Origin: an uncultured Erysipelotrichaceae bacterium
GTDB taxonomy: Bacteria; Bacillota_I; Bacilli_A; Erysipelotrichales; Coprobacillaceae
Direction of reading: 5' to 3'
NCBI GenBank assembly: GCA_900317015.1
Contig: ONFH01000043.1
Span: 1 to 25,961, forward strand
DNA: 25,961 nt
Position numbers and translations under genes: made by a program. The notes under the pieces are model-generated. The model ran no database searches, was not told the origin of the DNA, and was given only the letters and a program-made list of their open reading frames with translations. How positions within the stretch are numbered: the first letter of the stretch is position 1; every line of letters starts with the position of its first letter. Below, piece after piece: positions 15,748 to 23,523 of this stretch.

Positions 15748-17640
15748 ATGAAAAGAGACCGATTGTTTAAGTTCTTTTCATCAATAGTGGTCATGATGCT
15801 TTTATGCATGCCAGTGAGTTTCGTCTATGCGGCCAGTGATTATACGACCGATCTTTATACAATCAATACCGTTGTTCATGAAGATCACAGTATGGATGTC
15901 ACTGAAAAGATTGTCGTTGACTTTGGAAATAGTGCCCATCATGGCATTTATCGTTATGTTCCTTATGTGAGTGGCAAGTATACGATTGAAGATGTGAATG
16001 TAAGAAATGAAGAGGCCGAAACATCAAGTGAGTCCTCAAATGGTCATGAATATACGCTCATTAAGATCGGTGATGCCGATAAGACTGTCACGGGGAAACA
16101 TACGTTTAACATTACGTATAAGATCATCAGTTATGGTGATCGTGATACATCAAAAGACACGTTTTCTTACAATCTTTTTCCAACAATGTGGGAAACATCT
16201 ATTAAGAATGTGAAAAGTACCATCACAATGCCCAAGGCGGTAAACAAAAGTGCGTATAAGTTTTATGGTGGTGAAAACTACTCAACGACTATGCCATCGT
16301 ATTTTAAAACATCAGTAAGTAATAATGGCAAGACGATTACCTTAACCGGCACCAATATCCCGGCGAAAACCGGGGCGACTGTAAATGCCAACTTAAAAGA
16401 AGGGTACTGGATTGGGGCGCCTGATCATATGAAAGGGACGCTCTTTGTGATCATTGGCTTTATTCTTTTACCACTTCTTGTCATTATAATGTGGGTAAGA
16501 CATGGCCGAGATCCTCAGGTGGTCGAAACGGTAGAGTTCCATGCACCAGAAGGCATGACACCGGTTGATGTCGGTTATGTGATTGATAGCGAAGTTGATA
16601 CAAAAGATGTGTCTAGTTTACTTATGTACTTTGCCTCACAGGGCTTAGTGACCTTTGAAGAAAGGGAAATCAAAAAGAAGAAGAATCATCTGATTGTCCA
16701 TAAAGTTAAGGACATTAGTCAAAGTGAAAAGAGCTATGTCAAAGACTTTTTCAAAGATTTCTTTGTGAAAAAGGATATGGATCTCAAGAAGCTTCCCGAA
16801 AGTATTAGCGATGCCTTTACATCGACAAAAACAAAGGTGGAGGATTATTATAGTTCAGGTGAGGAGAGCATTTATGACGGAAAAGCAGATGTTTGTCGTA
16901 TTCTTTCTTATGTGCTCATGATGATCTCAACGCTTGTGAGTGCTGCTTTTGTCGGTTATTATGACTATGATCTGTTTTCTTATTTCATTCTTGGATTCAT
17001 TTCTGGGGCGTTATTATGTTATGGCATGTTCAGCCTCAATCAAGGCTATGATCGTCGCATCGGCTATTCCAAAGCTAAGGCTGGCATCAAGTTTATCATA
17101 GGTACGATTGTCATTATAATTGGCATTTGTATTCATAGCTTTGTGTTAATGGTCTTTGAAGATGGTGTATTAATCTTGTTATTTATCATCAGTACCATTG
17201 TCATTGTGATCTTCTCAATGTTAATGAGAGCTTTGACGCCTCATGGCGCAGAAGTGGTGGGCAAGGTGCGTGGCTTTAAAAACTTTATTGCCACGGCTGA
17301 ATATGATCGCTTAAAAATGCTTTCTAACGAGAACCCAGAATACTTCTTTGATATTTTGCCTTATGCTTATGTGATGGGCATGGACAAGACCTGGGCTAAG
17401 AAATTTGACAAGATTAAAGTGCCAAAACCTTCATGGTATACATATGATGAATATGATGCAATGAGTGACATCTTCTTCTATGATATGTTGCTGAATGATA
17501 TGCACATGGCAGCTCGTGATGTAGATTCGATGATTGTTAAAGATTCCGCTAGTTCCGCTATGAGCGACTTCTCCGGTGGGTCAGGAGGTGGCGACTTCTC
17601 TGGCGGCGGCTTTGGCGGAGGTGGCGGAGGCGCCTGGTAA
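15748..17640 (+). CDS. DUF2207 domain-containing membrane protein with glycine-rich C-terminus
   Basis: From the ATG at 15748 the protein has 630 residues. It has a signal peptide (about 1-28, ending VYAAS). An extracytoplasmic beta-rich DUF2207 domain (about 30-220) contains HHGIYRYVPY and NLFPTMWETSIKNV. One membrane segment follows near 227-248 (LFVIIGFILLPLLVIIMW), then a cytoplasmic part and further membrane segments at about 385-475. The tail is glycine-rich (GGGDFSGGGFGGGG then AW), as in other LemA-partner proteins. GTG 15739 and ATG 15742 are also in frame, but AAAGGGTG at 15732-15739 fits 15748 best. It forms an operon with lemA; function unknown. Confidence 0.9.
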   Translation: MKRDRLFKFFSSIVVMMLLCMPVSFVYAASDYTTDLYTINTVVHEDHSMDVTEKIVVDFGNSAHHGIYRYVPYVSGKYTIEDVNVRNEEAETSSESSNGHEYTLIKIGDADKTVTGKHTFNITYKIISYGDRDTSKDTFSYNLFPTMWETSIKNVKSTITMPKAVNKSAYKFYGGENYSTTMPSYFKTSVSNNGKTITLTGTNIPAKTGATVNANLKEGYWIGAPDHMKGTLFVIIGFILLPLLVIIMWVRHGRDPQVVETVEFHAPEGMTPVDVGYVIDSEVDTKDVSSLLMYFASQGLVTFEEREIKKKKNHLIVHKVKDISQSEKSYVKDFFKDFFVKKDMDLKKLPESISDAFTSTKTKVEDYYSSGEESIYDGKADVCRILSYVLMMISTLVSAAFVGYYDYDLFSYFILGFISGALLCYGMFSLNQGYDRRIGYSKAKAGIKFIIGTIVIIIGICIHSFVLMVFEDGVLILLFIISTIVIVIFSMLMRALTPHGAEVVGKVRGFKNFIATAEYDRLKMLSNENPEYFFDILPYAYVMGMDKTWAKKFDKIKVPKPSWYTYDEYDAMSDIFFYDMLLNDMHMAARDVDSMIVKDSASSAMSDFSGGSGGGDFSGGGFGGGGGGAW

Positions 17641-17651
17641 CGTGTGATATG

Positions 17652-17677
17652 GGAGTACGACAAACGTACTCCTTTTT
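17652..17677 (+). terminator. Intrinsic terminator after the lemA operon
   Basis: GGAGTACG pairs with CGTACTCC around ACAAA, followed by five T. Confidence 0.88.
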
Positions 17678-17710
17678 GGTACAAAAAACTTTGTCACGTG
17701 CATTTTGTTA

Positions 17711-17761
17711 TTGACGAAACAAAATAACGTATTATAATGTACTTGTAAAACAAAGTAACGT
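17711..17761 (+). promoter_or_regulatory. Strong promoter with tandem operator-like repeats, upstream of the Gfo/Idh/MocA gene
   Basis: TTGACG (17711-17716), 16 bases, consensus TATAAT (17733-17738). A 14-base sequence AAACAAAATAACGT fills the spacer (17717-17730) and recurs with one mismatch as AAACAAAGTAACGT just downstream of the predicted start (17748-17761). The offset is 31 bases, close to three helical turns. GTTATT (17708-17713) is inverted to AATAAC (17723-17728). The layout fits repression by a cooperatively bound protein; the regulator is unknown. Confidence 0.7.
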
Positions 17762-17778
17762 TTAAGGAGGATGTACAA

Positions 17779-18756
17779 ATGAGCGTTAAGTATAATTGGG
17801 CAACAATTGGAACAGGTGTGATCGGCCATCAGTTAGCCGAAGCTATGCAACAATTAGGTGGTAATCTTTATTCAGTAGCGAATAGAACTTATGACAAAGG
17901 TGTGGCTTTTGCCAAACAGTATGGTATTGAAAAAGTTTATCATGAAATCGATGAAGTTTTTGATGATCCTAATGTCGATATTATTTATATCTCTACACCA
18001 CATAACACACATATCAACTATTTAAGAAAAGCTTTAAAAGCTGGGAAACATGTTTTATGTGAAAAGTCTATTACTTTAAACTCAGATGAATTAGAAGAAG
18101 CAATCGCTTTAGCAGAAGAAAATCATGTAGTTTTAGCAGAAGCGATGACCCTTTATCATATGCCAATTTATAAGAAGCTTAAAGAAATCATTGATTCAGG
18201 GAAGTTAGGTCCTCTTAATGTCATTCAGATGAACTTTGGCTCTTATAAAGACTATAATATGAAGAACCGTTTCTTTAATCGTAACTTAGCTGGTGGTGCG
18301 ATGCTAGATATCGGTGTTTATGCATTATCATTTGTACGTTATTTCATGGCCTCATGTCCTGAAGAGATCATGACACAGGTCAAGTTAGCACCAACAGGTG
18401 TTGATGAACAGGCAAGTATCTTACTTAAGAATAAAGAAGAACAGATGGCGACTGTCATTTTAACAATGCATTCAAAACAGCCTAAACGTGGTATGTTATC
18501 ATTTGATCAGGGATACGTAGAAATCTATGATTATCCAAGAGGATCAAAAGCAGTGATCACTTATGTTGCAGATGGTCATCAGGAAGTCATTGAAGCAGGT
18601 TCAATGGATGATGCATTAAGCTATGAAGTGACAGATATGGAAAAAGCTGTTTCTGAAGGCTATGATATGCATCTTGATTATACAAGAGATGTTATGAAGA
18701 TCATGACATATTGCCGTAAGCAGTGGGGGTTAACTTATCCAGAAGAAGAAAAGTAA
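17779..18756 (+). CDS. Gfo/Idh/MocA family NAD(P)-dependent oxidoreductase
   Basis: The 325-residue protein has an N-terminal Rossmann fold with GTGVIG at residues 11-16. The family catalytic motif appears as CEKS at 94-97 (usually EKP). The C-terminal substrate domain includes GGAMLDIGVYALSF. Members oxidise or reduce sugars, inositols or related compounds, and the sequence does not fix the substrate. The gene stands alone between terminators, with a near-consensus promoter, a TAAGGAGG ribosome binding site and codon use closer to that of the ribosomal protein genes than its neighbours. It therefore looks highly expressed when derepressed. Confidence 0.92.
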   Translation: MSVKYNWATIGTGVIGHQLAEAMQQLGGNLYSVANRTYDKGVAFAKQYGIEKVYHEIDEVFDDPNVDIIYISTPHNTHINYLRKALKAGKHVLCEKSITLNSDELEEAIALAEENHVVLAEAMTLYHMPIYKKLKEIIDSGKLGPLNVIQMNFGSYKDYNMKNRFFNRNLAGGAMLDIGVYALSFVRYFMASCPEEIMTQVKLAPTGVDEQASILLKNKEEQMATVILTMHSKQPKRGMLSFDQGYVEIYDYPRGSKAVITYVADGHQEVIEAGSMDDALSYEVTDMEKAVSEGYDMHLDYTRDVMKIMTYCRKQWGLTYPEEEK

Positions 18757-18770
18757 TATATATTCACTTC

Positions 18771-18794
18771 AAGGAGCGATCAAGCTCCTTTTTC
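18771..18794 (+). terminator. Intrinsic terminator after the Gfo/Idh/MocA gene
   Basis: AAGGAGC pairs with GCTCCTT around six bases, followed by a T-rich tail. Confidence 0.85.
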
Positions 18795-18959
18795 TTTTGC
18801 GCACCCTTTAAAAAATCATTTTTCATTTCGCCTGTTATCTGAAATGCTTAATTGTTTAAAAACACACCAAGATCATAGGTACAAATGTCAAATAAGAGGA
18901 AATGTTCTTCTTTTTTGGCTTTTTATTTTACACTCTAAAAAAATAAAATTTTTTCACAA

Positions 18960-19001
18960 AAGTGAGAAGATTTTACTCATTTTGGCGTTTAACTAAGTAG
19001 A
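18960..19001 (+). repeat. 42-base upstream element, copy 2 (before an Rpn-like remnant)
   Basis: It matches 136-177 at 34 of 42 positions, including the identical 15-base end GTTTAACTAAGTAGA (18987-19001) and an identical GAAGATTT block. An ATG follows at 19011, ten bases after the element. In copy 1 the start codon is 27 bases after it and has a full ribosome binding site, which is missing here. Confidence 0.6.
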
Positions 19002-19010
19002 GGTAAAAAT

Positions 19011-19158
19011 ATGATGAAATACGAACGATGATCCTTCAAAAGAATTTCCTCTTGATACTTCCTATTTTGACAAATGCTTAAAAATATTACGAATTCCCTT
19101 AAAGCTTATGAATGCTCATACGAAACTTCATGAACAAAAGAAAGTGCGGATGGGATGA
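19011..19158 (+). pseudogene. N-terminal fragment of an Rpn / PD-(D/E)XK-type nuclease gene, frameshifted
   Basis: After ATGATG at 19011 the frame closes within seven codons. One frame over, the reading is DDPSKEFPLDTSYFDKCLKI followed by LRIPLKLMNAH, ending at TGA 19156-19158. This resembles the start of the next gene (SEFPLENNQYDKFAKSVI), down to nucleotide runs such as GAATTTCCTCT and TTTTGACAAAT/GTATGACAAAT. It is best read as a decayed paralogue of that gene's N-terminus. The rest of the gene is missing or unrecognisable. Confidence 0.55.
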
Positions 19159-19309
19159 TGATCATAAATCCATTATGCTCAAGCAACAAGTTATCCATCA
19201 CATTTGGTAAAGATCATTATGTGTCCATCCACTCATCTTTTCCTTTTTTAAAACTTTTTAATTTATTGATTTCATTTTTCTTGCCGATCACATACAGGAG
19301 GTGATTTAT

Positions 19310-19831
19310 ATGGCCAAGGAAGACTCTGAAGATACGATGACATCCGAATTTCCTCTCGAAAATAATCAGTATGACAAATTTGCAAAAAGTGTCATTAGAA
19401 ACCCTAAAATCTTATTTCCATTAGTGAGAGATTTTGTTAATGATTTGAGTGATTTAAGTGATGATGCGCTTGAGTCTCTTCTTTCAAACATTAAAGTGGA
19501 GAAAGTCGACAAGTCAATCATCGTTCCCGCTACTCGTAGTTATGTGATTCCTGATAATCTTTTTACCATTGAAAAACCTCATGCCCATAATGAAGAAAAA
19601 CATGTGAAGATTCATTTGGATGTCGAAATGCAGAATGCCTTCGATTATTATGTAGCTGTAAGAAATCGAGCATATATTCAGCTCATGGAAGCAAAGTATA
19701 GTTTCGATGATGATTATGATCATCGCTTTTATACGATCTGGGTCTTCCTTAATCCGACAAATGAACGTAAAGGAAAAACGATCATGATGCCAGGATACCC
19801 TGTTGATATTAATACGGGAAATGCTTTATAA
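19310..19831 (+). pseudogene. Rpn-family recombination-promoting nuclease / PD-(D/E)XK transposase-like protein, truncated
   Basis: The open part encodes 173 residues from the ATG at 19310, eight bases after GGAGG in a perfect AGGAGGTGAT site. The family core appears as HLDVEMQNAFDYYVAVRNRAYI, with Asp and Glu-x-Gln as catalytic-type residues of the PD-(D/E)XK fold, then FYTIWVFLNP. Family members are usually about 280-320 residues. Here the frame stops at 19831 after NTGNAL, while recognisable C-terminal family sequence continues downstream in other frames, so this looks like a recently broken gene. Rpn proteins are DNA nucleases related to transposases that promote recombination. Whether the truncated product is made or active cannot be told. 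Confidence 0.7.
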
Positions 19832-19880
19832 GGATGGATCAATGGAGACATCTAGAAGTTTCTGCCTTTATCTTTAAACT

Positions 19881-20208
19881 CATGAAAGCTTAAGCAAGAT
19901 CAGAGAAGGAAAGAGCCCATCATTTAGAATTCTTAGCTGTATCTTTTCAACCGTTCTTACAAATGAGCAGAAGGTTGCCTATCTCAAAGAGTGTTTTGTA
20001 AACGTTGATAAATCATTGATGAAGGATGAATACTATGGTGGATTACATCACACCAATTCGCAACAAAAGCCTTGAGGAATTGAAGAAGATGATTGAGATC
20101 GTCCTTGATGATCCCATTGAAATGATTGTAGATCCTTATTCAAGTCCTGATTTAGGGACATGGTTTCATAGGACAAATCATATAGATGATAGGAAAGCGT
20201 CTTTATGA
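19881..20208 (+). pseudogene. C-terminal remnant of the same Rpn-family gene, in shifted frames
   Basis: One frame reads RILSCIFSTVLTNEQKVAYL, then KECFVNVDKSLMKDEYY, which resembles the helical C-terminal region of Rpn-family proteins (a leucine-rich helix, an EQK/EEK turn, then a K-E helix). At about 20026-20037 the reading must shift frame to continue as VDYITPIRNKSLEELKKMIE to the TGA at 20206-20208. Together with the stop at 19831 this implies at least two lesions. The 60-codon ORF beginning at 20026 is therefore a fragment, not a gene of its own. A good terminator follows, as expected for the ancestral gene end. Confidence 0.55.
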
Positions 20209-20218
20209 CATAATGATT

Positions 20219-20249
20219 AGACAAATGGGTGAATGCTCATTTGTCTTTT
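20219..20249 (+). terminator. Intrinsic terminator after the Rpn remnant
   Basis: AGACAAATG pairs with CATTTGTCT around a ten-base loop, followed by TTT. It is still well formed although the gene before it is broken. Confidence 0.75.
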
Positions 20250-20337
20250 CTATTTGTGAGCTTATTACGACATGATCAATGGTGATGATGAAATATTTTA
20301 AAGAGTATTCCTTTTTCTCAAGTCACAAAAAACCTCA

Positions 20338-20346
20338 TGATATACT
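20338..20346 (+). promoter_or_regulatory. Possible extended -10 promoter of the YihY-methyltransferase fusion gene
   Basis: TGATATACT matches an extended -10 (TGn plus TATACT). No good -35 lies 17 bases upstream. The start codon is 20 bases downstream, leaving a very short leader. Confidence 0.4.
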
Positions 20347-20366
20347 TTAATTGTGAGGTGATTGAC

Positions 20367-22505
20367 ATGAGAGAGATTTTATCTGCTTTCTTTCATAAAG
20401 TATTCATGTGTATAAGACATCCAATACGCAGTATGAAGCGTTTGATGGCTTTATTTGGCGATTTTACAAAATATGTACCGGCTTATGCGAGTGCGGCTTT
20501 GAGCTTTTATATTATCATTTTGATCGTGCCAGCATTTTCGATTATTGCCTTTGCATCTTCTTTATTAAAGATCGATCTGCACATGCTGCAAAAGATCCTC
20601 TCTCAGTATTTGACGACGAGTTATGCGAAAAGTGTGATCAGTGTCTTAAAGAACACCAGTATCTCCTGGAGCTCTTTGATCGTATTGATCTTATCCGTCT
20701 ATGCCATCTCAAGAGGGATTGGAAATATCTACAGTTTATCGAAAAACATGTTTCCAACAGATCATATTGAGAAAGAAACCATGTTAGGTTACTATCGTTA
20801 TACGATCCGTATTACCATTTTCTTATTATTAGGGGCTATTGCCATGATCTTTGTTTTTGCTATTGGTCCTATTGCCAAGGCGTTTAATGTCTTCTATGGT
20901 TTCTTTGTGCTAAGAATGGTCCTGTTATTTTTGATTGCGGTCACCTTTTTTACCGCCATTTATATGATGATCCCAAAAGCTTATGTCAAAGTAGGGGAAG
21001 CATTAAAGGGTGGTCTGATTGCCACGATCGGTGAATACATCTTGTCAAGTATCTTGGGCATCTATTTAGACCATGCCAACTTCTCAAACGTCTATGGTCC
21101 TTTAGCATCCATCGTCATGGTCTTATTTGTTTTAGACTGGTCTTCCAAAGTCTTTTACTTTGGCTTTTATATGACCCATCGTTATTATTTAGAACGTTAT
21201 GAACATCGTATTCAGGAAGCCACGGTGGATCGTTTAGATCATTTAGGGCGAGGTATTATTCAAATGGGGCACAAAGTCTGTTATGTCCGAAATGTCCTAC
21301 CAGAAGAAAAAGTCGAACTTAATGTGGAAAGAGAGACAAACAGTAAAGTTATTGCCGTTGTTTCAAGGATCATTGAGCCTTCTGTTGATCGTGATACACC
21401 GATCTGTTTTCAATCTGACTTATGTGAAGGCTGTCAGCTGCAATATATGAACTATTTAAGACAGCTCACATTCAAACGTCAGGAGACTCAGCGTTCGATC
21501 ATGAAGCATTCCCATTTTGCTTATGGTGATGATGTTGTGGAAAATATCTTAGCTGCGCACAAGCTTGATCATTATCGTCAGTATTTACGCGCCAGTGTTT
21601 ATGATTATGAAGGAACTTTATATATTGGTGAGAAAACGAAAAATACGGTTTCTTTCTTATCTGACTGTGCCTTAAATGATGATTTGATCAATGAAACAGC
21701 CTCTCAGTTAGAGTTCATCTTGAATCAATATAAAGAGGCCATCGATATTGACTGCATCGCTTTTAAGAAGTTTGAAGATGATATCGTCATTTTAATCAAG
21801 AATAATAAATCAGACTTACCGGAAGAAGTGGTCCAAAAGATCATGGATCTCCCTCAGGTGAAAGGCCTTTATAAATTGAAGAATGGCTTTGGTTTAACCA
21901 GACTCACTTACATTGCCGGAGAAAAGTTATTCAACTATATCTATCAGGGCAAGACGTATCAGTTATCGGCCAATGCTTATTTAAGTGTAAACAAGGAAGC
22001 AGAAGGGCATTATATTGACTTTATGTGTGATCTCATTGATCCTAATGATCATGTGTTAAGTTTACACTTCCATAATGCCATCCTGGAATTATGTTTACCA
22101 AATCCTGTTGTGGCCATTGAAGAGGATCCCCATATGGTCGATGATGCGAGGAACAATGCCAAACGTTTAGGCATTGAAAATAAAATGTTCCTCTGTGATC
22201 ATGTCTATGCCAAGGCTTCTGTCGTGATCCATAAACTGCCATTTGAAAGTGTCATCGTGAATTTAGTCCATGACAGTTTCTCAAGTGCCTTATCACAAGC
22301 CTTCTTTACGAGTAACGTCAAGAATCTATATATCATCACCTTATCACCTCATGATCTGATAATGAGTTTAAGAGCCAATGATACACAGCGTATTGAAACG
22401 ACCTATGATCTTGTCAAAGTCTATGGTGTTGATAGTGAACCTTACCGCACTGAGGCCTTATGGATCTTCCACTTTGTTCGTAAGAAAAGAAAAGGCCGTT
22501 CTTGA
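20367..22505 (+). CDS. YihY/BrkB-family membrane domain fused to a degenerate RlmCD/RlmD-like methyltransferase domain
   Basis: From the ATG at 20367 (GAGGTG six bases upstream) the protein has 712 residues. Residues 1-275 are a YihY/BrkB-type polytopic domain with about six membrane segments (VPAYASAALSFYIIILIVPA; YGPLASIVMVLFVLDW). Residues 286-345 resemble a TRAM domain. The RlmD-type iron-sulfur cysteines are kept: Cys347, Cys353 and Cys356 (CFQSDLCEGCQLQY), plus probable fourth Cys434. The methyltransferase part (about 360-712) looks inactive. The usual D-x-YCG-x-G SAM motif reads LSLHFHNAILEL (564-575). The DPPR block reads VNLVHDS, and the SCNP nucleophile block reads IITLSPHD (656-663), with no cysteine. 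There is no frameshift and codon use is uniform, so it appears to be one maintained gene. Function unknown; a membrane-tethered RNA-binding pseudoenzyme is an inference. Confidence 0.82.
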   Translation: MREILSAFFHKVFMCIRHPIRSMKRLMALFGDFTKYVPAYASAALSFYIIILIVPAFSIIAFASSLLKIDLHMLQKILSQYLTTSYAKSVISVLKNTSISWSSLIVLILSVYAISRGIGNIYSLSKNMFPTDHIEKETMLGYYRYTIRITIFLLLGAIAMIFVFAIGPIAKAFNVFYGFFVLRMVLLFLIAVTFFTAIYMMIPKAYVKVGEALKGGLIATIGEYILSSILGIYLDHANFSNVYGPLASIVMVLFVLDWSSKVFYFGFYMTHRYYLERYEHRIQEATVDRLDHLGRGIIQMGHKVCYVRNVLPEEKVELNVERETNSKVIAVVSRIIEPSVDRDTPICFQSDLCEGCQLQYMNYLRQLTFKRQETQRSIMKHSHFAYGDDVVENILAAHKLDHYRQYLRASVYDYEGTLYIGEKTKNTVSFLSDCALNDDLINETASQLEFILNQYKEAIDIDCIAFKKFEDDIVILIKNNKSDLPEEVVQKIMDLPQVKGLYKLKNGFGLTRLTYIAGEKLFNYIYQGKTYQLSANAYLSVNKEAEGHYIDFMCDLIDPNDHVLSLHFHNAILELCLPNPVVAIEEDPHMVDDARNNAKRLGIENKMFLCDHVYAKASVVIHKLPFESVIVNLVHDSFSSALSQAFFTSNVKNLYIITLSPHDLIMSLRANDTQRIETTYDLVKVYGVDSEPYRTEALWIFHFVRKKRKGRS

Positions 22506-22530
22506 GAAATCTCAAGGGCACTGTTACAAT
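22502..22530 (+). promoter_or_regulatory. Promoter of holA
   Basis: TTGAGA (22502-22507), 17 bases, TACAAT (22525-22530) preceded by an extended TGT. The -35 box contains the stop codon of the preceding gene. Confidence 0.7.
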
Positions 22531-22560
22531 GGATGAGAAAAAATGAGTGAGGTGAGACAC

Positions 22561-23520
22561 ATGAATTATGTCATCTTTGGTGAAGAACGTTTATTAATGG
22601 ATGATAAGCTGAAAGAACTGAAAGAAAAATATGACTGTTCCTTAGAAAACTTAAATTATGCCTCTTTTGATATGCGTGAAACACCAATGCAGGATGTGCT
22701 TCATGAAGCCAGTGAGCTGCCTTTCTTGGCGGAATATAAGATGGTCGTGATGGAACATCCTTATTTTCTCACGAGTCAGAAGAAGCTCACGATGTCTGAT
22801 GATGACGTGAATGCCTTTATCAGATTTATTCAAAGTGAGATCGAATCAACGATCTTGATCATCTTCCATGAAGGTCTCTTTGATGAACGTCGTAAGGTCA
22901 TGAAGGAACTTCATAAACATGCGAAGTTTTATAAGATGGATAAGGTGACGTATCATACCGTCTACAAGGTGACAAGAGAAAGTGTCATCAAGCAGGGCTG
23001 CAGCATCGATGATGATGCATTGAATCTGCTCATCAATCGTGTGGGAGAGAACCTCTTTGAATTATCTCATCAGGTCGATAAGCTTTGCCTTTATACAAAA
23101 CATATTAAAAAAGAAGATATCGACGCCTTGGTGGCAGCCCCATTAGAAGAGAATGTCTTTGCTTTAACAAATGCCATCTTAGCTCATGACCTCAATAAAA
23201 CGATGAAAATCTACCAGGACTTAATGGTCACCAATCATGAACCGATCGCCTTAATTGGTCTGATTGCCACGTCCTTAAGAAATCTTTATGAAGTCAAGCT
23301 TTTGACTAGAAAAGGCTATCGTGACAATGAGATTGCTAAGATGACCGGTATCAATCCTCGTGCCATCTATCCGATCCGTAAAAATGGTGAGAAATTTGAT
23401 ACCAGAGTTTTATTACAGAAGCTTAATGAACTTTCTGAATTAGATCTTAAGATCAAGCGTGGTTTGATCGATAAACAGAGAGGTCTAGAATTATTTTTAA
23501 TTAGAATTGTGGAGTCTTAA
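22561..23520 (+). CDS. holA: DNA polymerase III delta subunit (clamp-loader wrench)
   Basis: HolA opens the beta sliding clamp in the replicative clamp loader. The 319-residue protein starts MNYVIFGEERLLMDDKLKEL, the usual delta N-terminus. It continues through an AAA+-like fold lacking a Walker A motif, with VIKQGCSIDDDALNLLINRV and FELSHQVDKLCLY, to the C-terminal collar domain (NPRAIYPIRKNGEKF). GTGAGGTGAGA upstream supports 22561; the in-frame ATG at 22543 lies ahead of that site. In many Firmicutes holA directly follows comEC, but here it is about 9 kb away and has its own promoter. Confidence 0.94.
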   Translation: MNYVIFGEERLLMDDKLKELKEKYDCSLENLNYASFDMRETPMQDVLHEASELPFLAEYKMVVMEHPYFLTSQKKLTMSDDDVNAFIRFIQSEIESTILIIFHEGLFDERRKVMKELHKHAKFYKMDKVTYHTVYKVTRESVIKQGCSIDDDALNLLINRVGENLFELSHQVDKLCLYTKHIKKEDIDALVAAPLEENVFALTNAILAHDLNKTMKIYQDLMVTNHEPIALIGLIATSLRNLYEVKLLTRKGYRDNEIAKMTGINPRAIYPIRKNGEKFDTRVLLQKLNELSELDLKIKRGLIDKQRGLELFLIRIVES

Positions 23521-23523
23521 TAT

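Larger units (their letters stand above)
18795..19309. other. Gene-poor, AT-rich degenerate region
   Basis: No intact gene on either strand. From 18795 to 18959 I see only AT-rich sequence. From 18960 there is the second copy of the 42-base element, followed by a frameshifted Rpn-like fragment (19011-19158). From 19159 to 19295 the sequence is AT-rich with no clear coding signal. It ends in the perfect ribosome binding site AGGAGGTGAT (19296-19305) of the next Rpn-like gene. Confidence 0.6.

Noticed and set aside
17478..17684. Proline-rich reading frame on the - strand
   Set aside because: It is the complement of the glycine-rich tail of the DUF2207 protein; no ribosome binding site and no other support.
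22501..22516. CTTGAG-AAAT-CTCAAG hairpin at the end of the fusion gene, considered as a terminator
   Set aside because: Only six base pairs and no T run follows; the region is better explained by the holA promoter, whose -35 overlaps it.
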